From Funneliformis mosseae (taxonomy: Eukaryota > Glomeromycota > Glomeromycetes > Glomerales > Glomeraceae), in NCBI GenBank assembly GCA_910592005.1, contig CAJVPP010003949.1, positions 1-10,410 on the forward strand: a stretch of 10,410 nucleotides of DNA. Reading direction: 5' to 3'. Position 1 is the first letter of the stretch. Every line of letters begins with the position of its first letter. Below the pieces are notes generated by a model. The model was not told the DNA's origin, made no database searches, and saw only the letters and a program-made list of their open reading frames with translations. Shown here in pieces: positions 1-8,615 of this stretch. The position numbers and the translations under genes are program-made.

Positions 1-82
1 TTCGTTATAGCGTTAACGAAGATTCTTATAACGAAGTCCTGATCGGCTGGATCAGCAACTTCGTTATATCGAGGTGTGACTG
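1..82. mobile_element. Terminal end of a pogo/Tigger-like DNA transposon, rest lies left of the window
   Basis: Read outward-in on the minus strand, the boundary is TA followed by CAGTCACACCTCGATATAA, ending in the motif CGAAG. Termini beginning CAG plus a CCTCGATATAACGAA-type core and a TA duplication are typical of pogo/Tigger elements (Tc1/mariner superfamily). The terminal base is 82 and the TA target site is 83-84. The motif TTCGTTA/TAACGAA recurs at 1-7, 14-20, 29-35 and 60-66, so the subterminal part is built of the same short inverted words. No transposase is in view because the element continues beyond position 1. The family assignment comes from the terminus only; the opposite terminus would have to be found further left. 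Confidence 0.65.
27..68. repeat. Nested hairpin inside the transposon terminus
   Basis: A 10-bp perfect outer arm pair (27-36 TATAACGAAG with 59-68 CTTCGTTATA) encloses a 6-bp inner pair (39-44 CTGATC with 50-55 GATCAG) around a 5-nt loop. It lies next to the transposon end, where transposase binding sites are expected. A role as a subterminal transposase site is inferred. Confidence 0.7.
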
Positions 83-84
83 TA

Positions 85-945
85 ATAAGATTTTAATATT
101 ATTAATATCAAGATTTAATTATTCCTTTTGAAGTATTTTTTATAAATCTTTTCTGTTTTTTTTGTAAAGTATGTATTTATACTTATTTTTCTAATTTATC
201 TTATAAATTTTTTATTAAATTAAGATCCAAACTTTATATAAGTCAGAGAATACTATTCATATTATGTTTTTTTTTTTAACTTTTAATAATTTTTATAGTA
301 TATATAAGAGCATTATTATAATTTTTTTGATTGTCTAAAACCTTTTTAAATAATTTTATAATACATTCTTATTGTAGTTGTTATCTTCCTTTTAATTTGC
401 TAACAGATTAAAATTATGTTTTATGAAGTATTTTTATACTATTATTCCTTATTAACCTAAATTTATTATTTATTATAAAAATTAAGTATTTTATATTACA
501 TATTTTATAAGATTACTTCTAAATTCACCTTTTAACCATTTTCTCTAAATAATTCACATTTGGATTCATCACTTCAAATATTTCAAAATGATATTTTTCT
601 ATTTATTTATTCACTTATTTTATTATTATTATTTAGCTTAAATAAGTCTTTTTACTTATTTTTTTACTTACATAAGGTTTTCTTATACTAATGCAACCAT
701 AGAAATCTTATTTATAAAAATAAGTACTTAAAGTCTTTTTACTAATATTTATTATTTATATAATTTCTAAAGGATTATTTTTCTATAATCTTAACAAGAA
801 AGAAAGAAAGTCAAAATTCAACCCGATAGTTATTGATATATTAAAGTAGTTTTGTAGTGATATATTATAGGTTAAGACCTGATTTGTATTTATTTTTTTG
901 CGTGTTGTATCATGCTATTATTGTATTAATAAATTTTTTTTTCGT
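85..945. other. AT-rich spacer without a gene
   Basis: The plus strand is markedly T-rich from about 120 to 780, with many T runs and stops in all frames. The only simple repeat I see is four GAAA-type units at 796-810 (AAGAAAGAAAGAAAG). I find no credible coding segment, tRNA or splice pattern here. The open frame starting at 898 reads through the inverted repeat described next and does not look like protein. Confidence 0.6.
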
Positions 946-1207
946 TTACCTGAGGTATCTTTCCCAGTATTACCATCAAAAATTCTACCCCACGTGATCA
1001 TAGAAATATTTGTTACCCCACGTTACACCCTTCACATTTTCCATTTTCATAAGTATTCTGGGAACTTAGAATTTTTTCGGGATGCGAAATCATATTCGTC
1101 ACCTTTTATATGTCACATAGTTAATTTCTTAATGCTGTAATGCCGGCAAAATGTCACGTGGAGGTAGAATTTTTGGTGGTGATACTGGGGTAAATTACCT
1201 GAGGTAA
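946..1207. repeat. Inverted-repeat (MITE-like) unit with 52-54 bp arms
   Basis: The left arm (946-997) and the right arm (1154-1207) are near reverse complements. Both carry the tip TACCTGAGGTA, which is itself almost palindromic, then CCCAGTAT, then CAAAAATTCTACC, and finish with CCACGTGA at the inner end. A few substitutions and one or two small indels separate them, and about 156 bp lie between. A third related piece, TACCCCACGTTAC, sits just inside the left arm near 1013. The form fits a small non-autonomous transposon or foldback element. I see no convincing target duplication, so a divergent regulatory module built on CACGTG boxes is an alternative. Confidence 0.6.
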
Positions 1208-1645
1208 GGGAATCATGTGAACTTTTAATTTAAGAAATTTCAAACTTATATAAAGGCAATATCGAAAATGCAATCTGAGAAGGTTAACAAAGGTTAATCG
1301 CAAATTTGACGTTCCTAAAAGATATTCTCTTTTATTTGTTACAATTTTTAATCTAATTCTTTTAGTTCAATAAAATGCCAGACTTATGACTAAGATACTT
1401 AGCTATACATATTTTGAATTTAAAATGTTCAGTGAAAAGCAATAATTTTTATTACATGTTTTTGTAAAATAAATCAATCGCAAAGAAAAGAAATAGCTAT
1501 TCTGACTTTATGTTTTAAAATATAAAAAAAAGGAGATCCTTTTTAGCATAAGCTAAGCTATTCTGATTTAATGTAGAAAAGAGGAGATTACTTCTTTTTA
1601 TCAGTCTCGTTTTTTTCTGAGAACATTTTGACACCAGCAATTATA
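1208..1645. other. Intergenic stretch with a TATA-like box and short direct repeats
   Basis: TATATAAA at 1247-1254 resembles a TATA box, and ATG codons follow at 1268 and 1375, but the reading frames after both stop within ten codons, even allowing for an intron ending TTTTAG near 1365. I therefore do not call a gene. The right half of the stretch holds the direct repeats listed separately. Confidence 0.45.
1495..1588. repeat. Two-copy direct repeat
   Basis: AGCTATTCTGACTTTATGT at 1495-1513 recurs at 1556-1574 with two substitutions. Each copy is followed after a short A-rich gap by AAAAGGAGAT or AAGAGGAGAT. This looks like a local duplication of about 45 bp with drift in the gap. No function is apparent. 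Confidence 0.55.
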
Positions 1646-1692
1646 TCAGTCTCGTATTTTCACATAAACAATCTTTTTATCAGTCTCCTTTT
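1598..1692. repeat. Three copies of an ATCAGTCTC motif overlapping the minus-strand gene end
   Basis: TTATCAGTCTCGT (1598-1610), ATATCAGTCTCGTATTTT (1643-1660) and TTATCAGTCTCCTTTTT (from 1677) are spaced about 45 and 34 bp apart. On the minus strand the motif reads GAGACTGATA; one copy encodes part of the charged tail ETDKK, another supplies the TGA stop of the minus-strand gene, and the third lies past the stop. This suggests small duplications at the 3' end of the gene. Confidence 0.55.
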
Positions 1693-2285
1693 TATTGGAA
1701 GTACTATTCAAGCTAATAAAGCTAGTAATGATTGAAACAGTGCAACCAACCAAAGCGAAAATTATCTTGTTCTCGGCCTTGGTGATCCTATTTTCGATAG
1801 CCTCAGTTTGACTTTTATCGATGTCGTGTAATACCGATTCTTTTAAAGTAAAATCTACTTTATTGTTCCATTGAGGTGACTCCAGAATCTTGTTTTCAGA
1901 AGTAACATGTCTTTTGAACAAGCAAAATGATGAACATTATAAAAACACAACAGATAACAAAAAATAAAAGATCATATAGAAGACGTACCACCAAATGGTG
2001 ATTTATTGCAAGAACCAGTGTTGGAGGAAGAGGTAGCACCAAGAGAAGTATTTCTTAATTCTAAATAGAAAATGAAAAAAAATAAACAATATAAATCATA
2101 ATAAAACAAAGATATATGAAAGACGCACCACTAGGGTCTTCGAAATTGGAACTTTTGAACGTAAGGTGCGGTTGAAAATGGCTCTGAACATCTTTATAGT
2201 TACAGAAATATAATTCGAAGTTTTTAGAGAGAAATTTAATAGTTTCGTTTTTTATATCAATTATCCTTATCCTTGATGTAATCAT
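1646..2285 (-). CDS. Probable three-exon gene for a small coiled-coil, single-pass membrane protein; possibly frameshifted
   Basis: Exon 1 runs 2285-2129 (start MITSRIRIID, with an in-frame stop upstream). Intron 1 is 2128-2061 (68 nt, GTGCGT...CTATTTAG). Exon 2 is 2060-1989 and reads ELRNTSLGATSSSNTGS in frame. Intron 2 begins GTACGT at 1988. The last exon ends at the TGA at 1646-1648. Its open frame has a charged segment likely to form a coiled coil (DKSQTEAIENRITKAENK), a hydrophobic helix IIFALVGCTVSIITSFISL and a lysine-rich tail, so the product would be anchored near its C-terminus. The nearest acceptor (1911) puts this segment out of frame by one base; acceptors at 1858 or 1840 would keep it. 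Either the intron is longer than it looks or the gene is broken. I do not recognise the family, and the tail-anchor topology is inferred. Confidence 0.4.
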
Positions 2286-3109
2286 AGTAAGAATTTAATT
2301 TATCAGTACATTACTCATTAGATTGCCTCGGTATTTATTAAAAAACTGATGTGGGATGAACAAAAAAAGTTCGCGATTGTAGCACTGTTCGGTCATGTGA
2401 GAAACGATCACCTGAAATGCGCAGTATGATATCGGGAAAATTCTTGCCGGCTGTGCAACGTGCGGAGCTCACATTTTTTTTTTTTATTTCGCTTCTATAC
2501 CTGCCCGGAGAAAATATTGGAGACGAAACTTACTTAGTAAAGTGCCGGACAAGATAATACGTAATTAATTTTCGGCTAAGGCTGAGCATTCGCAAGGAGG
2601 CGTCTTCAGAACTTGCAACTAATACATAGTTTCCATTTCAAGAGCCAGTAAGTAGAATAGACACAATGAATAGGATAGGCTATCATGTATCAAGAGAAGC
2701 GGGTCCCCTTTAGGACCAGCGCCTTTCGGCAGAGCAAAGTCCTGAACTTGTAATTATTTAATGTATTGCAAATAAAAAGCTTATAACTCTTCGCGTATGG
2801 ATAGTAGAGTAGTAATGGACGAATTGATAAGGATTATTTATGTTAATAGTTGATCATACACACACTAATGCAGGGCATTTAGGGACGAAATCTTAATTCG
2901 TGATCGGTAAGTTGGATTTTCAGCGAAGCTCTGGGATTTTCTTTGTTTTGCGACTATCTCTGTGGACCTAGCGTAATAGGTGCATCTATTATTTCACCGC
3001 AGATCAAAGAGCAATCAGATTAAGGGGGAAAAGTGTATTAGTAGGAGATGAATGTGAAAGACACGCATAAGAGCATTTATTTCATTTCTCTTTACACTTT
3101 ACCACCACT
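2286..3109. other. GC-richer gene-free stretch between two divergent gene relics
   Basis: Base composition is clearly more balanced here than in the flanks. It separates the minus-strand gene starting at 2285 from the plus-strand relic starting at 3110, so it may hold both promoters. Visible items are a T12-13 run near 2473-2485, a small hairpin GGTCC/GGACC (2702-2706 with 2713-2717) and a CACATGAC-type box near 2393-2400 on the minus strand. No tRNA, snRNA or open frame could be supported. A pyrimidine-rich stretch ending CAG near 2350 on the minus strand could be a 5'-UTR intron acceptor, but I found no matching donor with confidence. Confidence 0.5.
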
Positions 3110-3594
3110 ATGGCCAGTGAATCTTCTTCCACTGCGAACCTTCGGCCAGCACTTCTGAAATTCAAACAGATACTTCCCAACTCGAAGTATTCGCATTAAT
3201 GCTGACGAAATAGCAGAGGTGTCTCATTACTCTTTATTTTTTTCTAGAAATCCAGATGGTGAAGAGGGCAGATGATGTCAGCATACAAGAAAACGAAACC
3301 CAATCAAGTAGAAATTGGTCAAGACAAACCTCCCCAAGGATTATCCGCGAGCAAGAAAAATTCCAGGGCCTGCTGAGAGAATTATTTACGCCTGCCAAGG
3401 GTGAGTAAGCTGAAGTCGATGACAATGATGATGTAGGTACTTCTGTCTTCCAGAGCTTAGCCAAATTGTATCAAAAAGCAATTCGCGCCGGATTGCGTGT
3501 TGCAAAGGCAAATCAGGAAGAAATTTTGTGCTGGTATCGATATGCAGAGGGATGTGAAAAAAGAGTAAATGGTATTAGGGCGAATAATGTTTAA
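3110..3594 (+). pseudogene. Decayed gene of a family I associate with expanded Glomeromycotina proteins (CWY-motif C-terminus)
   Basis: The start ATG at 3110 opens MASESSSTANLRP. The reading then appears to shift frame near 3150, where SEIQTDTSQLE follows in the next frame. An intron with donor GTATTC (3187), a CTGAC branch-like site (about 3202) and acceptor TTTTTTCTAG (3247) is plausible. From 3250 one frame runs to the TAA at 3592, interrupted once by TAA at 3406-3408. It reads a charged helix (REQEKFQGLLRELF), an acidic patch (EVDDNDDVG) and a C-terminal segment ANQEEILCWYRYAEG followed by CEKRVNGIRANNV. I recall a NQEEI-CWY-type segment from many Rhizophagus proteins of unknown function; that link is memory, not a search. 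GC content is near 42 percent in the central part, unlike the AT desert that starts at once behind the stop. No function can be given. Confidence 0.6.
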
Positions 3595-3629
3595 TATCAA
3601 ATTTTAATAATGATATATTAAACATTATT
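3583..3629 (+). other. Perfect 15-bp stem-loop spanning the stop codon of the preceding relic
   Basis: AATAATGTTTAATAT at 3583-3597 is exactly reverse-complementary to 3615-3629. A further ATCA/TGAT pairing extends the stem past a 2-nt bulge and leaves a loop of about 11 nt. The left arm contains the last three codons and the TAA (3592-3594). It could act in 3'-end formation or mRNA stability, or be a by-product of AT-rich sequence. The perfection over 15 bp makes pure chance less comfortable, but in sequence this AT-rich such pairs do arise. Confidence 0.6.
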
Positions 3630-6379
3630 TTAATATCTAAGTTTAAGTTAAAAAAAAATGATGTATAATAAATGTTATTTTCATATAAATGATAGATAAC
3701 AAACAATCTAAATAAAAATAATAAAAGTATTTATATTTAAATAAGTAGAATATTCTATAATATTTTAACGTTTCTTATTTTTATTATCTTTATTATAAAT
3801 TTATATAATTATCTAACAAATAATATTTCAAAATAAAAAAGCTGTTATTATTTAATTTACACTTATTAAAGTTAAAATATATATTGGTATTTTTTTATTG
3901 TAAACCTAAGATTAAAATGTATAATTAAAATCTAAATTAATATTTTTTATTTATAAATTTAGTTTATATAATATGTAATACTATTATGTAAAATATTATA
4001 TTGTATAATTTTATTTAATAAATTTACAAATTATAATATTATAAAGTTGAAAATAATTTTAGATTTGAAGAAATAAAGCTTAATATATATAACTATTGAT
4101 ATATTAATAAAAATAAAAAAAAAATATATTTAATTAATAATATTTTTAGTTAAAAAATATTAAATAGATACTTAAAAAAAATAATTTTAATAAAATAAGA
4201 TACTTATTTAATATAAATAATATAAAAAAATTATTTTTAATCTAGAAAAGATTGATTAATACATAAAACTTATATTATTATGATCTGATTTACATATAAT
4301 ATTAGAAAAAATAATAATAAAAATATCTATAAATATAATTTTTATAAAGTAATATTAGAATTTATAAGAAATAATTAAAAATATGATTAAAATAATATTA
4401 AAATACAGTTAATTCTCTATAAATACATTCTCTCTAAATGCATATACTATATATTTTCTTTCTAAATATATGCTCTTATTCAATTCTAAATATATAGAAT
4501 TCATATAAAATTTTCTTAAACACATATTTTTTAAAATTATCACTATAATCCTAAAAGGATGCATTTAAAAAGAATTAACTTTATTAAAATAGTTAAAATA
4601 ACTAAAATTAATAATATTTAAAATAATCTAAAATTAATAATATAAATTATAATAATTTTATAACCAATAATTTAAATTAAAAAATCATATAAATTTTAAA
4701 TTTTATTTTAATTAATAATTTAAATAAAACACTAAATTATTTTAATAATTAATATAAATTTAAATTATATATTTCAATATTAAAAAATATACTATACCAT
4801 TTTAAAAATAAGTATCTTATAATATACTCCTTTTTATGATAATTTTTTATTTGTTGCTCATATTTTATTATATTATTTGTTATATCAAATAATAAAATAT
4901 TTATTTGTCACTAAATACTTATTTTAAAATAATGCAATAAGTTTAATAGTAAATAAATTAATAAATTTATAATATTAATTTAATTATCATTATTATTTAA
5001 TTATAATTTTAAAAATTTATTAAAAAAATAATATAAATTTTTGTAATTATTTTTTATTAATAAATTTAACAAATTTATTTATTTAATATTATAGTATAAA
5101 CCTCTATAATAAAATTTTTACTAAATAAAAATGAAACAAATTTAAATGCAAAAAAAATTTATTATATATAAAATTTAAAATTTAATTCATAAAATAAATA
5201 AATTATATCTTATATTTTAAAATTTTTTGATTAGAATTTTAATATTTTTAATATTGATAATACTAAATTAAATTTATTTAAAATTAATTATAAAAACTGA
5301 AATTGAAAAAATAAATGATGATAAATTTATAAGAATAATTTTATCGTTAGTACAAAAATCTTAATTTTAAGAGAAAATTGAAAAATATGATTATAAATAT
5401 ATATTTTATTTTAAATATTATTATAAATTAAATTATATAGAAATATATTATGATGCAAAAAAATATATATAAGAATATTATAATTACATATGGGTTGAAT
5501 TATAACAAATTATTCTTTAAGTATTAAATTCAATTTTTGTAATTTGAAAATATGCATAAAAATTATGGTGATATATGAATATTTATAAAAAGGTATTATT
5601 AGAAAAAATAGTAGAATTTGTAACTAAAATATATAATTTTAAATTTTAGTTTCTGATTGACTCATATATATATTATATAATATTATATTAATAAAAAAAC
5701 TGATTTAAAAACTGCTAATATTTAATTTATAAAATGAAAAAATTAAATTTAATTATAATTTTTAATTTATATAATAAACAAATCAATAAAAATAATTTTA
5801 AATTAAACAAATTTTTAAAAAGATTTATATTAATTATTATTTAAATAATAAAAAAATTAATTTAATATAGAAAATTATTTATTTTTTTAGATTAAAAATA
5901 ATGTATATTATTATTTTAAATTCTCATTTTTTATTAATACTAGACTTTTTTATAGATAGAATATTTAATAAATTTTATTAAAAAATAAATATTAATATAA
6001 TAGTAGATTCACAACTATTAGATTTGAATAAATTTATTAATAAAAATTTTAAATAAAAGTAACTTTAAAAATATTTATATTTATATATTTATAATTTAAA
6101 TAATTAACTATTTTTATATTGATCATAATTATATTATAATTAAATAAATAAAGAAATAAAAAAGTTATATTATAAGTAATTATATTCAAAAAAAAACTGC
6201 TTATAATTTAATTAATAAATACATAAAATACTGTAGATTCTCTGTTTGTAAAAATAAATATTTAATAATAAAATTATAAAAAGTAATATTTATAATAATG
6301 CAATTATATTTATTTTAATTATCTAAAAGAAAAAAAATAGTATTAATATAATATATTTATTATTATATAGAGATAATAA

Positions 6380-6472
6380 TAGTTAGTTATACTTAGTTAA
6401 TAGTTGATCAATGATTAATCAATAGTCAATATAAAGTAAATGATCAATTGATAAATTAATTTTAACTAACTA
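6380..6472. repeat. Imperfect inverted repeat in the AT desert
   Basis: TAGTTAGTTA at 6380-6389 is matched by TAACTAACTA at 6463-6472. Further in, TTGATCA (6404-6410) pairs with TGATCAA (6441-6447). Between them lies a 10-bp perfect palindrome TGATTAATCA (6412-6421). The whole block could extrude as a cruciform. It stands out because it has more G and C than its surroundings. Confidence 0.5.
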
Positions 6473-7144
6473 ATAAAGCTGAAATTGTAACTATAAAATA
6501 TTAGTTATTTTTATATATAATATACTATATATTATTATTAGTAAGATTGCTGGATAAAATCTAAAGGTTTTGCATATCATCTAAATAAAAAAAAGTAAAA
6601 TTTAGCAATTATATTAAAATATTATTAAAAAATCTGCAAAATTCTGAAAAAGATAAAACTATATCAAAGCTTATAAAAATGTGAAACTATATTAAAATAT
6701 TAGTGATACTAAAGATTAAATATTTTGTCAAATTTAAAATAAGTTTAGATAAGCAATCTTAATTATTAGTTTTTATTAATACATTAAAAATTAGATGCAA
6801 AGAAAATAATAGGTATTTGATTAATAGATAATTTTTGCTAAATAATTTATAATTTATAATATTATTATTTTAAAATTTTATATTTGATATTTATTATTTA
6901 AAATTTTCATTAAATATTTTTTTAAAAAAATAAATTAAAATTTTTTTTTATAAAATAAAAATTCTTTTATAATAAATAAATAAAATTATATATTAATTTA
7001 ACAATTATAATTTATTTTATCATATTATTCAAACTTAACATTTAATTTTTAGCAATAATTTATTATATATGAAAATCATATTAGCAAATAAAAAATTATT
7101 ATTTTTTATATTTTTATTATCGCCATTTTCAAATAGTATACACA

Positions 7145-7158
7145 ATGCATGCATGCAT
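7145..7158. repeat. Short ATGC microsatellite
   Basis: Three and a half ATGC units form a 14-bp self-complementary run at the right edge of the AT desert. No function is implied. Confidence 0.8.
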
Positions 7159-7330
7159 AAAAATTTGATTTCCTATTAAGAAAACTGAATATCAGATTAT
7201 CACATGATTATATCAATAATTAACCAATCAAATATAATCAATTTCAACCATCTTATTTTCCTAAATAACGTATTCCAATACATGTATATTCATTCAACTC
7301 CTTAAAAATGTACTAATAAAATGCTACTAC

Positions 7331-7340
7331 TATATAAATA
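7331..7340 (+). promoter_or_regulatory. Possible TATA box of the downstream relic
   Basis: TATATAAATA lies about 100 bp before the first Cys codons of the decayed gene. In sequence this AT-rich the match has little weight. A 6-bp hairpin AGTACC/GGTACT (7407-7412 with 7418-7423) lies between it and the coding remnant. Confidence 0.2.
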
Positions 7341-7720
7341 TTAAGTATTAAAAATTTTTATTAAGGTTCGTGTTTTATCATTTTAAAACGTATCTTTATA
7401 TAATAGAGTACCTTATCGGTACTTACCTTAATTGCAAAAAATGTCTTTACTGTGAAACTGAATTTAGTATTTGAAAAAGAACATGTTCATGTAACAAAAC
7501 TATCAAACCAAGTAAAAGCAACTGAACTGATAAAGTTAAAGTTGCATATCCTCGAGTTTTAACGCCTAACTTATCACAAAAACAATTTGAATATATTCAA
7601 TAAAGTATTACTCGTTTTGGTTATTCATTAGATATTAACACGAAATTTAATTTTAATTTTTATGCTACTTGTAATAGTGCTTTTCAAAGGAAAAAGGCTC
7701 ATAACTTACCCAATACTACT

Positions 7721-7810
7721 CCAAATTCTTCTGCCTCAAACATTTCTATTCCAAATTCTTCTACCTCAAATACTTCTATTCCAAATACTTCTGTTTCAAA
7801 TTCTTCTTTA
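7721..7810 (+). repeat. Three tandem 30-bp units coding a Ser/Asn/Thr linker
   Basis: The units 7721-7750, 7751-7780 and 7781-7810 each begin CCAAAT(T/A)CTTCTG or a close form, and encode PNSSASNISI, PNSSTSNTSI and PNTSVSNSSL. A partial fourth unit follows to about 7830. The length is a multiple of three, so copy-number changes would have kept frame while the gene was active. Confidence 0.8.
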
Positions 7811-8244
7811 AATTCTTTTATCTCAAATTCAAAAAAAGTATTTCAAAACTATCTTAATACAAATGATTATGATTTAAAAAGTGATGAATTAACTAATAAA
7901 TTTGTGATAATTGAATTGAAAACTGAACAAATAATTTTATTCAATTTGGTAATAAAACCTTCTGGTAGTCCTGCATTACCATCTAAATGGATAGAAATAG
8001 AAGTATCATCATTAGATGATTTTCTTACAGATGTTCATCATTATGTTGAAAATTAATCGGTAATAAAAGGATTATGCATTCAGATTATTTGGTTACATTT
8101 AAACCAGAAAAAGTTGCAGGATCCAGAGCACAGTTGGTAGATATGCAAGACTACAAGAAGTTTCTTTTGGATTATAAGAAATTATCAGATGGAAAGAAAA
8201 ATTTGACAATTATGGCATCTTTAAAGAAAAAAGAAAAAAGAAAG

Positions 8245-8310
8245 GTAAAATATTTGCTAATTATTGTAAATTATTATAAAGCATATTTAATTTATAGTAT
8301 TTTTTTTTAG
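8245..8310 (+). other. Intron 1 of the PB1-like/SAM-like relic (66 nt)
   Basis: Donor GTAAAA follows KKKEKRK; the acceptor is a T9 run plus AG; a TGCTAAT sequence near 8254 could be the branch site. Flanking coding sequence joins in phase 0 and continues DILDSEKSDYEDT. Both splice sites look intact despite the stops elsewhere. Confidence 0.7.
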
Positions 8311-8544
8311 GATATTTTAGATTCTGAAAAATCAGATTATGAAGATACTAATTTGTGTAAAAAGAATAAAAAGAAAAGTATTGTGAAATTGGATGATTTT
8401 TCAGAAATATTACAATAAGAAGGACATGTAATTCGTGAACTAAGGAAGTAATACACATGTAATCAACATGATACATGCTTTATTAATGATAGATGACATA
8501 CAAAGCTTACTGCAATGCATCTCCAATACTGGGCTAAGGAAATT

Positions 8545-8615
8545 GTAATTATTTTACTATTTAAAATTATAGAATTATCAAAACAATTATTAACTATAGG
8601 TTTTTTTATTTTTAG
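8545..8615 (+). other. Intron 2 of the PB1-like/SAM-like relic (71 nt)
   Basis: Donor GTAATT follows YWAKEI and the acceptor is TTTATTTTTAG. Splicing joins in phase 0 to IQGTTDNTQIPNLPIF. A TAACTAT near 8591 could be the branch site. The open frame that starts at 8515 and reads through this intron is an artefact. Confidence 0.7.

Larger units (their letters stand above)
3630..7360. other. Extremely AT-rich gene desert of about 3.7 kb
   Basis: Hand counts give 1 G/C in the 60 bases from 4981 and 3 in the 60 bases from 5041, against 25 in the 60 bases from 3301. Stops occur densely in all frames, and no open frame, RNA gene or conserved motif stands out. Weak TCTAAATATAT-like units recur between 4415 and 4497. 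Strand composition drifts between A-rich and T-rich segments. From about 7130 onward complexity rises again, with an ATGC run at 7145-7158, as the upstream region of the next gene begins. Composition this extreme suggests decayed repeats, a scaffold-attachment or centromere-like stretch, or simply relaxed mutation bias. Confidence 0.75.

Noticed and set aside
898..1140. 80-codon open frame on the plus strand
   Set aside because: It runs through the left arm of the inverted-repeat unit, starts in a T-run, and has no domain-like composition.
1246..1400. Plus-strand gene after the TATATAAA box
   Set aside because: All frames after the nearby ATGs close within a few codons, including after trial splicing.
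2640..2760. Possible tRNA, snRNA or SINE around the GGTCC/GGACC hairpin
   Set aside because: No T-loop motif, no complete cloverleaf, and no recognisable spliceosomal RNA sequence could be traced.
3234..3464. 76-codon open frame on the minus strand
   Set aside because: It is the antisense shadow of the plus-strand relic whose frame has the recognisable C-terminal motif.
7430..8500. Reassigned stop codons or translational readthrough
   Set aside because: TAA and TGA both interrupt the frame, one-base shifts occur as well, and other frames in the window use the same codons as terminal stops. Ordinary decay explains this better.
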